NCBI GenBank assembly: GCA_031274035.1
Contig: JAISQR010000166.1
Location: 1 to 33,515, forward strand
Origin: Treponema sp.
Lineage (GTDB): Bacteria > Spirochaetota > Spirochaetia > Treponematales > Breznakiellaceae
Reading direction: 5' to 3'
Length of the DNA: 33,515 nucleotides
A program made the position numbers and the translations under genes. Shown piece by piece: positions 10,066 through 19,199 of the stretch (its first letter is position 1; every line of letters begins with the position of its first letter). The notes beneath the pieces are model-generated. The model made no database searches. It had not been told where the DNA came from and saw nothing but the letters and a program-made list of their open reading frames with translations.

Positions 10066-10087
10066 TATAAACGTTGTTACGTTTATA
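10066..10087. promoter_or_regulatory. Inverted repeat upstream of the aldo/keto reductase, candidate operator
   Basis: TATAAACG (10066-10073) and CGTTTATA (10080-10087) form a perfect 8-bp dyad with a 6-base spacer. It lies about 20 bases upstream of the reductase start, next to its ribosome site. The position would suit a repressor or redox regulator. No regulator gene is adjacent, and a dyad of this size can arise by chance in AT-rich sequence. The rest of the divergent gap (10088-10219) is AT-rich and holds no clear consensus promoter. Confidence 0.3.
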
Positions 10088-10219
10088 TAGGCGAGTATAA
10101 GCATATTTATAAAGATTTATAAGCCCCGGACGGGTTGATCTGTAAAAAGATAATAACTATAGTTATAGAGGAATCGGTTAAATATGGGCGGGGTAGTTCA
10201 TTTGAAAGGAGGCTGAAGG

Positions 10220-11899
10220 ATGAAAAAAGCATACATGCTCGGTTTTTTGGTGTGCTGTTGTTTTTATTTTGCTGCGGCACAGGCTGTTTCTATAGCCGAT
10301 ACGATAGCGGAGGCCGTTAATAGGGGGGACTGCATAACTCTGTACGAGTATATAACCCAGGATAAAACAAAAACAGAGACAAGACTGGTTACAAGCGCGA
10401 CAAACGCCCTTAGACGTTACACCCAGACGGACACTTCTGTGGCTAAATACCGCAACGACAGCATGGATGCGCGTATCAGGAGGCTGGACGGGGCTCTTAT
10501 GGAGGCTGTGTTTACCGATCCGGAGAATACGCTTCCCGATCTGGCCGGCGCTCTCGTGAAGGGTTTAACCGATCAATTCCTTAAAGCAAAGGCGCTGCAT
10601 GACTGGATCTGCGACAATATCGTTTACGATACGGAAATGTATTTTTCCATAAAAAATTTCCCGCAGGATTATATTTCAGTCTTAAAAAAGAAAACCGCTG
10701 TCTGCGAAGGTTATGCAAATCTCTACAATAAAATGTGTACTCTTGCCGGTCTTGAATCTATGGTGATTAACGGCTATTCAAAAGGTTTCGGCTACCGGGG
10801 CGCGATAGGGGATTATACCGATCATGCCTGGAACGCAGTCAAGTTAAACAATAAATGGTATCTTGTCGACGTTACCTGGAACGCCGGTTATGTCGATGCC
10901 AGGACCTTCGTTAAAAAATACTCAACCGCCTACCTTTTCCTCGATTCACGTTCCTTCCTCTATTCGCACTTGCCGGAAAAGCCGGAACAACAGTTTTATG
11001 CACCGGCCGTCAGCGCGGAAGACTTCCAGAAAGAAGCCTTTATCGCCGGCATTTTCTTTCAGTATGGGCTTGAAATGAAAGCGGGCCAACCATTATACAA
11101 CAATTTTATTGAAGAGACATTTTCCTTTGAAGTAAATGCAAAGAACGCCAATCTTACCCTGAGCAGCGAATTAAGGACAAACAACCAGCAGAATGTAGAC
11201 GGCGCTTCTTGGCTTGAAAGAACCGGTAATAATTTTACCTTTTACTTTGATGTGCCCGATTCAAAAAGTTATAAAGGATACATCTTTGCAAGGATAAAAA
11301 AAAATGCTAACTATCAGACAAGGGTCGATTTCGATACCTTTGAAAACTCATGGCTGCCTGGAGCTGAAAAACTTTTAGTCGATAAAAAGATATCTGAAGA
11401 GGAACTGGATCTTTTCAAAAATTCCTATTTAAAAGTCGATGAAAATAAAATGTACTACTTTATTGAAGATCAGTTTGATCAGCAGCAAAACAAGGCGGTC
11501 TCCAAAATACACGATTTGCTTGAACTGCCCTCGGCATGGATGGACCCAATTTTCAGCTTTAACATCAAGGCGGCGCCGGAATACGCTGGTTACGGCAATT
11601 CCGCAAGAAAATACCCGTTCACCTATTCGGCTTTTAAGGACGCCGTCAACACCAAACTACAGTCTCCTTTAGACGGCGTTTTAAAGCCCGGGGAGACCGT
11701 AACCTTTACGCTGACATCGAGGGATTACAGCCAATTCGCGCTGCGAATTGACGAAGAGTTTTCACCCTTATTCAAAAAGCTCCCGTCAAATAAATATGAA
11801 CTGCAATTTGACATTCCAGAACATTTCGACGGCCTTGCAATATACGGGTCAAGAGACGGAAAATCTTTTACCAGCCTTGTAAAATACGAAGCGCAGTGA
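10220..11899 (+). CDS. Secreted transglutaminase-like (cysteine protease-fold) protein
   Basis: This is a protein of 559 aa with an N-terminal signal peptide: basic MKKAY, a hydrophobic core to about residue 20 and a likely cut after AAAQA. A transglutaminase-core domain spans about 115-250. Its triad residues are Cys162 in TAVCEGYANLYNKMC, His202 in DHAWNAVKLNNKWYLVDV and Asp217, arranged as in bacterial transglutaminase-like proteins. Most of these act as peptidases or have unknown substrates. The C-terminal 300 residues are probably beta-rich and match no family I recognise. The start is set by a strong AAAGGAGG at 10203-10210. The gene is monocistronic: divergent from the reductase upstream and followed by a long hairpin. 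An alternative upstream start at 10135 lacks a ribosome site. Confidence 0.85.
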   Translation: MKKAYMLGFLVCCCFYFAAAQAVSIADTIAEAVNRGDCITLYEYITQDKTKTETRLVTSATNALRRYTQTDTSVAKYRNDSMDARIRRLDGALMEAVFTDPENTLPDLAGALVKGLTDQFLKAKALHDWICDNIVYDTEMYFSIKNFPQDYISVLKKKTAVCEGYANLYNKMCTLAGLESMVINGYSKGFGYRGAIGDYTDHAWNAVKLNNKWYLVDVTWNAGYVDARTFVKKYSTAYLFLDSRSFLYSHLPEKPEQQFYAPAVSAEDFQKEAFIAGIFFQYGLEMKAGQPLYNNFIEETFSFEVNAKNANLTLSSELRTNNQQNVDGASWLERTGNNFTFYFDVPDSKSYKGYIFARIKKNANYQTRVDFDTFENSWLPGAEKLLVDKKISEEELDLFKNSYLKVDENKMYYFIEDQFDQQQNKAVSKIHDLLELPSAWMDPIFSFNIKAAPEYAGYGNSARKYPFTYSAFKDAVNTKLQSPLDGVLKPGETVTFTLTSRDYSQFALRIDEEFSPLFKKLPSNKYELQFDIPEHFDGLAIYGSRDGKSFTSLVKYEAQ

Positions 11900-11904
11900 A
11901 TGAA

Positions 11905-11945
11905 GAACCGTATCTGATAATTCCAATAGATTTCAGATACGGTTC
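11905..11945 (+). terminator. Long hairpin after the transglutaminase-like gene, possible terminator
   Basis: GAACCGTATCTGA (11905-11917) pairs perfectly with TCAGATACGGTTC (11933-11945) around a 15-base loop, starting five bases after the stop codon. There is no T-run on either side, so classical intrinsic termination is uncertain. It may instead protect the 3' end or act with Rho. Confidence 0.35.
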
Positions 11946-11987
11946 CCGTCATTAAAACAGCGGTAACTGCTCAGGCGGGGGCCTGTT

Positions 11988-12373
11988 TCATTTCAGGTAT
12001 AAACTCTCCAGGAACTTTCTCTTTGCCGTCTGTTGTTCCGCGTTATTCCGTAATACGGCGTTGACGTAACCTTCAATCAGAAAATACGCGCCGTTGATCC
12101 CCGCGTGGGTTTTATGGGGCAGAATCTGATTCCCATTTGGGGCGGATATAACCGTATGGGGAATGTTGTATTGTTCTTCCAATTGCCGGGCAGCGGCGAT
12201 TCCCTAATATGAAAAAACCAGGGTGTATTCGGCGCGGGCGCTCCACCCCAATTCGGTAACGCCGCGGCGGGGACCGAAGAAAACAGCGGCCTCCAATATC
12301 CCCGCATGAGGCCTGAGTAGTTACGAAAATCCTCTGAATCGGCGCTCATAAGGCCGAAGTATGGTATACTCAA
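11988..12373 (-). pseudogene. Decayed remnant of a nitrogenase component 1-like oxidoreductase (C-terminal part)
   Basis: Minus-strand reading gives a continuous protein-like text only if interruptions are ignored. One frame has YFGLMSADSEDFRNYSGLMR (about 12360-12300). After a frameshift near 12300 it continues as FFGPRRGVTELGWSARAEYT, then a TAG at 12204-12206, then GIAAARQLEEQYNIPH and a C-terminal segment ending LESLYLK before a stop at 11988. The pattern of an interior acidic turn, a strand, GxAAAxxLEExxxIP and a C-terminal helical tail resembles the Oxidored_nitro (nitrogenase component 1-like) family, not catalytic NifD or NifK specifically. The 5' part is missing. Family assignment is from memory of the pattern and moderate at best; that it is a broken coding remnant is better supported. 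Confidence 0.45.
12362..12370 (+). promoter_or_regulatory. Extended -10 promoter element (TGGTATACT)
   Basis: TGGTATACT at 12362-12370 is an extended -10 (TGn-TATACT). It is followed 14 bases later by AAGGAGG (12384-12390) and ATG at 12401, which opens only an eight-codon reading frame (MMRIHKTS, stop at 12425-12427). The same nine bases occur at 14286 before the GH127 gene. It lies in the upstream edge of the decayed minus-strand remnant. No good -35 is visible. Confidence 0.35.
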
Positions 12374-14190
<1,817 letters not shown>

Positions 14191-14264
14191 CTAAAACAAC
14201 ATAACGGCGTCTGTGAATATACCCTCCGTTTGTGCGCCATGCGGCAGGGTATGTTCATTTTCTG

Positions 14265-14294
14265 TTGGAAAATCAAAGAGCAAAGTGGTATACT
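14265..14294 (+). promoter_or_regulatory. Promoter of the GH127 gene
   Basis: TTGGAA (14265-14270) lies 18 bases before TATACT (14289-14294), which is preceded by TG to form an extended -10, TGGTATACT (14286-14294). AAGGAG at 14312-14317 and ATG at 14324 follow. The position argues that translation starts at 14324, because the in-frame ATG at 14213 lies upstream of this promoter. Confidence 0.5.
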
Positions 14295-14323
14295 GGGCTA
14301 TAATTATATTTAAGGAGCCGGTT

Positions 14324-16306
14324 ATGGATAGATCGGGATATTCAACTTTTGTGTCATTGAAGGATGTCATGGTTGACGACGGTTTTTGGAGCCCGATAAT
14401 GGAGCGGGTGCGTACCCAGGTTATTCCCTATCAATGGGATGCGCTCAATGACAGAATCCCTGGGGCTGAGCCCAGCTATTGCATGAGGAATTTCAAGATT
14501 GCAGCGGAGTTAACCCATCCTGAGTTGAATTACGATGTAGATACAAAGGCCGGTTTTGGCGGACGGGTATTTCAGGATAGTGATCTTGCCAAGTGGGTGG
14601 AGGCGGCTGCCTATTCCCTGGTTTGGCATCCTGACCGTGCTCTGGAACAGACGGCGGACGAGGCTATAGCTATTGTTTGTAATGTACAGCAGGCCGACGG
14701 TTACCTTAATACCTACTATATTATAAATGGTCTTGATAAGCGGTTTACCAACTTGCGGGATAACCATGAGTTGTACTGTCTTGGGCATTTTCTGGAAGGA
14801 GCTGTTGCTTACTATGAAGCAACAGGGAAGAGAAAACTTCTCGATGCCCTTATCCGGTATACCGATTGCGTGGATAGGCATATAGGCCCGGAGGCGGGGA
14901 AGCTCCACGGGTATCCCGGCCACGAGATACTTGAAATGGCGTTGATGCGGCTCTATGCGCATACAGAGGATGAAAGGCATCTGAGACTTGCAAAGTATTT
15001 TATTGATGAAAGGGGAAGGCAGCCTCTCTATTTTGAGGAAGAGGGGAAAAAGCACAATAATCCGATGCGCTCTGAGAAAAGCTATTGTAAGTATCAGTAC
15101 TATCAGGCGGGTATTCCGGTACGGGAACAGAGGACATCTCAGGGGCATGCGGTACGCGCCGTATACCTCTATTCCGGCATGGCGGATGTTGCTAGAATAA
15201 CCGGCGATACGGCTTTAATGGAGAGCTGCAATGCACTTTGGGATAATATTGTAAACCGTCAGATGTATATAACCGGTTCTATAGGACAGACATCCCACGG
15301 GGAGGCTTTTACTTTTGATTACGATCTGCCGAACGATACCGTCTATGGGGAAACCTGCGCCGCTATAGGTTTGGCTTTTTTTGCCAGATGTATGTCTTCT
15401 ATCGAGCCGAAAGGGATATATGGCGACATACTGGAAAAGACCCTGTTTAATGGAATAATCAGCGGTATGTCCCTGGACGGGAAAAAATTCTTCTATGTCA
15501 ATCCTCTGGAAGTGAATCCTGAATTCGTTGAGAAGTATGATACCCTGCCGCGTACCGATGTGGAACGGCAGAAGTGGTTTAGCTGCGCCTGCTGTCCTCC
15601 CAACCTCGCGCGTATTGCGGCATCCCTGGGCGGCTATGCCTATTCGGTCCGGGCGGATGCGCTTTACAGCCACCTCTTCCTGGGAAATAACGCAAGGGTA
15701 AAGCTGTGCGGGGCGGATGTAGAAGTTACGATGAGGACGAGGTATCCCTGGGAAGAAAAGGTCGAGGTGAGTTTTAAGATGGCGGGGAAGCTGAAGTTTA
15801 GCTACGGCATACGCATCCCCCTTTGGTGCGGTAAGTATAGGATCACGGTAAATGATGCGGATGCGGTTTATACCACCAAAGAAGGCTGCGCCCTTTTAAG
15901 CCGCGAGTGGAGCGACGGGGATAAGGTCTGCATTGTTTTTGATATGCCGGTTATGCTGATAGAAGCCAATCCGCTTGTACGCGGGAATATAGGCAAGGCC
16001 GCTGTCATGCGGGGGCCCATAGTGTACTGCCTTGAGGAAGCTGATAACGGCAAGGATCTGCATAAGATATATATTAACGATACATCTGAGTTCCTGGTTA
16101 AATACGAGCCTGATTTTCTTGAAGGTATAGTAACCTTATCGTCCAGGGGCAGAAAGCTGAAAGCCTGGCAGGGCAATGCCCTTTACCGGAAATTCCCGGC
16201 GTCTGAATTTGAAGATAAGGAACTGCGCTGGATTCCTTACTATGCCTGGGCAAACCGTAAGCCGGGGGAAATGATCGTGTGGGTGCATAAAGAGGTGAAA
16301 AGCTAG
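14324..16306 (+). CDS. GH127 beta-L-arabinofuranosidase
   Basis: With the start at 14324 the protein has 660 aa, close to the 658 of the characterised Bifidobacterium enzyme HypBA1. The zinc and catalytic residues of that family are all in place with a constant offset of about five: acid/base Glu327 in SHGEAFTF, Glu343 and Cys345 in YGETCAAIG, and Cys423-Cys424 in WFSCACCPPN, where Cys423 is the expected nucleophile. The N-terminal MDRSGYSTFVSLKDVMVDD and the (alpha/alpha)6-barrel text fit the family. No signal peptide is seen, so it should act in the cytosol on imported beta-L-arabinooligosaccharides. AAGGAG sits 7 bases before the ATG. The preceding GH51 gene is a pseudogene, so this may be the surviving half of an arabinose-oligosaccharide operon. 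GH146 is a related family and less likely. Confidence 0.92.
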   Translation: MDRSGYSTFVSLKDVMVDDGFWSPIMERVRTQVIPYQWDALNDRIPGAEPSYCMRNFKIAAELTHPELNYDVDTKAGFGGRVFQDSDLAKWVEAAAYSLVWHPDRALEQTADEAIAIVCNVQQADGYLNTYYIINGLDKRFTNLRDNHELYCLGHFLEGAVAYYEATGKRKLLDALIRYTDCVDRHIGPEAGKLHGYPGHEILEMALMRLYAHTEDERHLRLAKYFIDERGRQPLYFEEEGKKHNNPMRSEKSYCKYQYYQAGIPVREQRTSQGHAVRAVYLYSGMADVARITGDTALMESCNALWDNIVNRQMYITGSIGQTSHGEAFTFDYDLPNDTVYGETCAAIGLAFFARCMSSIEPKGIYGDILEKTLFNGIISGMSLDGKKFFYVNPLEVNPEFVEKYDTLPRTDVERQKWFSCACCPPNLARIAASLGGYAYSVRADALYSHLFLGNNARVKLCGADVEVTMRTRYPWEEKVEVSFKMAGKLKFSYGIRIPLWCGKYRITVNDADAVYTTKEGCALLSREWSDGDKVCIVFDMPVMLIEANPLVRGNIGKAAVMRGPIVYCLEEADNGKDLHKIYINDTSEFLVKYEPDFLEGIVTLSSRGRKLKAWQGNALYRKFPASEFEDKELRWIPYYAWANRKPGEMIVWVHKEVKS

Positions 16307-16312
16307 CAGCCG

Positions 16313-16437
16313 CGGACACTCGGTGTCCGATTGCACTTGTGGATTTTTTGCATGAATATGCAAAAAAGCCATGAAAACCTACAAGTGCAACAGGCTCCTA
16401 GGGGGCTGCGGGGCTTTGCCCCAAAATCGTATAAATT
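16313..16437. repeat. Palindromic intergenic repeat, copy R3 (nested hairpins)
   Basis: Directly after the GH127 stop there is a 7-bp hairpin, CGGACAC/GTGTCCG (16313-16329). A perfect 10-bp pair, TTGCACTTGT (16331-16340) and ACAAGTGCAA (16381-16390), then encloses a 10-bp hairpin (16344-16353 with 16358-16367, loop GAAT). The central 20 bases TTTTGCATGAATATGCAAAA are identical to R1 (5974-5993). The CTAGG...CGTATAAATT core (16398-16437) follows, here carrying GGGGC/GCCCC. The order of hairpin and core is reversed relative to R1. Confidence 0.75.
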
Positions 16438-16603
16438 GGCAGCTATTCAGGTCTGCGATTCTTTATACATGTTTTTAAGCGCTTTTACCGCTTCGTTACA
16501 GCGCTGAAATGCAGCCTCCATTACGCCGGTTTCCGTTATGCCCGTGTTAGTTCTGAGCAGTTACCCTCTTTAACATGAGCGCTTGTTTTTAGTAAAATGA
16601 AGT
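16438..16603 (-). other. Intergenic stretch with a possible coding remnant
   Basis: On the minus strand, 16560 to 16447 is open for 37 codons ending at a TGA, with text such as MEAAFQRCNEAVKALKNMYK that looks like a protein C-terminus. There is no start codon with a ribosome site, and an in-frame stop lies just upstream. It may be the tail of a lost gene or chance. Nothing else was seen here apart from the weak leader of the ZIP gene. Confidence 0.25.
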
Positions 16604-17416
16604 ATGAACTGGTTTGCCAATCAAAACTTGATCCTCCAGGCGTTTCTTGCAACATCGTTTACCTATGGGGTAACAGCCCTGGGGGCGGCGATGGTTTTTT
16701 TCTTCAAGACTATCAACCGGAAGATGCTGGACGGTATGCTCGGCTTTGCCGGCGGGGTGATGATAGCCGCAAGTTTCTGGTCTCTCCTTGAGCCGAGTAT
16801 TGCAATGTCGGAGATCGGGGGCATAAACCCGCCCTGGCTGCCTGCGCTGCTAGGCTTTCTGGCAGGCGGCTTTTTTCTTCGCATGGCGGATTTCCTCTTG
16901 CCCCATCTTCACATCGAACATCCTATGGAGGATGCCGAAGGTATTAAGACTAATCTAAGCCATTCGATCCTGCTGGTATTGGCCATTACCCTGCACAATA
17001 TCCCCGAAGGTCTGGCTGTAGGGGTTGGATTTGGCGCTGTGGCTCTGGGCATACCCGGCGCAAGCCTGAGCGGCGCCGTTGCTCTGGCTTTGGGCATAGG
17101 CCTCCAGAACTTTCCAGAAGGCGCGGCTGTTTCAATACCGCTGCGCCGAGACGGGTTGAGCCGCGGCAAGGCTTTCTGGTACGGCCAACTATCCGGCCTT
17201 GCCGAACCTGTAGCCGGCGTCCTGGGCGCGGCGCTTGTCTCGGTTATGCAGCCTATCCTGCCCTACGCCCTTGCCTTTGCCGCCGGCGCCATGATCTTCG
17301 TGGTTGCCGAAGAGGTGATCCCCGAAGCCTACAGGGGCGGTAACGATCATATTGCGACAACCGGTATTATGCTTGGTTTTGCATTGATGATGACCCTGGA
17401 CCTGGGCTTGGGTTAA
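16604..17416 (+). CDS. ZIP family divalent metal transporter (GufA/ZupT-like)
   Basis: This inner-membrane protein of 270 aa has about eight hydrophobic helices. It is likely to import zinc or other divalent metals. The two family signatures are present: HNIPEG (131-136) in helix IV and QNFPEG (168-173) in helix V, which form the binuclear metal site. A His-rich loop, [10 protein letters not shown] (101-110), precedes helix IV, as is usual for ZIP proteins. The glycine-rich final helices fit the GufA subfamily. The ATG at 16604 has no strong Shine-Dalgarno; an overlapping ATG lies at 16597 in another frame. The stop is only four bases before the next gene, so it is probably co-transcribed with the ABC exporter pair. 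A metal link between them is inference only. Confidence 0.9.
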   Translation: MNWFANQNLILQAFLATSFTYGVTALGAAMVFFFKTINRKMLDGMLGFAGGVMIAASFWSLLEPSIAMSEIGGINPPWLPALLGFLAGGFFLRMADFLLPHLHIEHPMEDAEGIKTNLSHSILLVLAITLHNIPEGLAVGVGFGAVALGIPGASLSGAVALALGIGLQNFPEGAAVSIPLRRDGLSRGKAFWYGQLSGLAEPVAGVLGAALVSVMQPILPYALAFAAGAMIFVVAEEVIPEAYRGGNDHIATTGIMLGFALMMTLDLGLG

Positions 17417-17420
17417 GACA

Positions 17421-19199
17421 TTGCAGACAATACTTGTCTACATCAGGCCCTACCTTAAACGGATGGCAGGCGGTGTCGCAATCAAATTCTTGGGTACGGT
17501 AATGGATCTGCTGCTTCCCTGGATACTGGCGTATATGATAGATCATGTCGTACCGCTCAGACAGATCATGCCGGTTTTTTTTTGGGGCGGTCTTATGGTG
17601 ATCTGCTCCTTGCTTGCGCTTGCCGGTAATGTTACCGCAAACCGTATGGCATCGGCGGTAGCCAGGGATATTACCCGCGTCATCCGGCACGATCTTTTCA
17701 AAAAGGTCTCTCATCTAAGTTGCGCCCAGATCGACAGGATAAGCATCCCCTCGCTTGTTGCCCGCCTGTCTAGCGATACCTACAATATACACCGTATGCT
17801 ATCCAGTATGCAGCGGGTGGGGATACGGGCGCCTATTCTGCTACTGGGGGGTATACTGATCAGTCTTACCCTGGAACCTATGCTTACCCTAGTGCTTGCG
17901 GCTATCCTGCCCTTTACCTTTGGTGTAATAGCGCTGGTCTCGCGGAAAGGCATAATTCTCTACACAAGATTGCAGAGTGCGGTGGATACCGTGGTGCGTG
18001 TTGTGCGGGAAAATGCAACAGGCATTCGGATCATTAAGGCCCTTTCTAAAACCGCCTACGAAAAACAGCGTTTTGCCCTTGCCAACAACGAGATGACAAG
18101 CCGTGAACTCAGGGCTAATATCATCATGGGGATAAGTAATCCGGCTATGTTCCTCCTCATCAATCTTGGATTGGTGGCCGTGATAATTACCGGGGCTTAC
18201 CGTGTTAATGCGGGGCAGACCCAGCCGGGAACCATCCTGGCGTTTCTTACCTACTTTACGATTATACTGAACGCTACCTTGTCTATTACCCGTATGTTTG
18301 TGATGTATTCCCGCGGCAGCGCTTCAGGCGCGCGTATCGCCGAGGTTCTGGCTTTGCCGGAGGATCTGGTATTGGAGGAGCGCTCCCATAAGGATAGCCC
18401 CTATCATATAAGTTTTGAGGATGTTAGTTTTACCTATCCTGCTTACAGGAATGCAGGTACTGTTCCTCCTACCGGAACCGCGTCCGGCGTGGATTCCGGC
18501 GTCAGACCTGCATCATTACTGAGCGGTATAAGTTTTGCGCTGAAGCAGGGGGAAACGCTTGGCATTCTGGGTGAGACCGGCTGCGGAAAGTCCGCCATAA
18601 TCCAGCTTCTCCTGCGCTTTTATGACGCCGATTCCGGCTGTATCAGGATAGACGGCGATGATATACGCGGCATTCCGGGGGATAAGCTCTACCGGCGGTT
18701 CGGTGTTGCCTTTCAGCGGGATACGCTTTTTGCGGACACGGTAAGGGAGAATATCGCCTTTGGGCGGGATATTTCGGAAGAAGATCTCCGCAGGGCGGTT
18801 CGATATGCACAGGCTGAGGAATTTGCCGGTAATCTGGAGTGCGGCCTTGATTACAACCTGAGTTCGCGGGGAACCAACCTTTCGGGGGGGCAGCGGCAGC
18901 GGCTTCTCATTGCGCGGGCATTGGCGGCCGGGCCTGAAATACTCATCCTGGACGATTCCTCAAGCGCCCTGGATTACCAGACCGATGCCGGCCTGCGTCT
19001 TGCCCTGGATCAATATTTCCGCGGCACGACGAAGATCATTGTCGCTCAACGGATAAGTTCTATCGTTCATGCGGATCATATCTTGGTATTGGAACGGGGC
19101 CGTATGCTTGGTTACGGAACCCACACTGAACTGCTCCGTGACTGCCCCCTTTACCGCGAGATTAGCGAGTCGCAGATGGGGAGGCAGCATGTCCAGTGA
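17421..19199 (+). CDS. ABC exporter half-transporter, degenerate-site subunit
   Basis: This protein of 592 aa has an N-terminal six-helix type IV exporter domain (to about residue 310) and a C-terminal ATPase domain. Walker A is GETGCGKSA (about 384) and the signature is LSGGQRQR (about 487). The Walker B end reads ILILDDSSSALD, with Asp in place of the catalytic Glu, and the switch reads IIVAQRISS, with Gln in place of His. This is the pattern of the non-catalytic site in heterodimeric exporters such as TM287/TM288 and LmrCD. Translation appears to start at TTG 17421, four bases after the ZIP gene stop. The first internal ATG would remove part of the first helix. It overlaps its partner gene by 11 bases. 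The substrate may be a drug, lipid or peptide and is not predictable. Confidence 0.88.
   Translation: MQTILVYIRPYLKRMAGGVAIKFLGTVMDLLLPWILAYMIDHVVPLRQIMPVFFWGGLMVICSLLALAGNVTANRMASAVARDITRVIRHDLFKKVSHLSCAQIDRISIPSLVARLSSDTYNIHRMLSSMQRVGIRAPILLLGGILISLTLEPMLTLVLAAILPFTFGVIALVSRKGIILYTRLQSAVDTVVRVVRENATGIRIIKALSKTAYEKQRFALANNEMTSRELRANIIMGISNPAMFLLINLGLVAVIITGAYRVNAGQTQPGTILAFLTYFTIILNATLSITRMFVMYSRGSASGARIAEVLALPEDLVLEERSHKDSPYHISFEDVSFTYPAYRNAGTVPPTGTASGVDSGVRPASLLSGISFALKQGETLGILGETGCGKSAIIQLLLRFYDADSGCIRIDGDDIRGIPGDKLYRRFGVAFQRDTLFADTVRENIAFGRDISEEDLRRAVRYAQAEEFAGNLECGLDYNLSSRGTNLSGGQRQRLLIARALAAGPEILILDDSSSALDYQTDAGLRLALDQYFRGTTKIIVAQRISSIVHADHILVLERGRMLGYGTHTELLRDCPLYREISESQMGRQHVQ

Noticed and set aside
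10220-10290. Lipoprotein signal in the transglutaminase-like protein (Cys12-Cys14)
   Set aside because: The cysteines lie within the hydrophobic core without a small residue at -1. An ordinary signal peptidase I site after AAAQA fits better.
14213-14323. Longer N-terminus for the GH127 protein
   Set aside because: The in-frame ATG at 14213 precedes the promoter and lacks a ribosome site. The encoded extra 37 residues are not family-like, whereas ATG 14324 follows AAGGAG.
19069-19188. Longer N-terminus for the second ABC exporter subunit
   Set aside because: It would start inside the partner's ATPase domain. ATG 19189 has a strong GGGGAGG site and the typical short overlap.
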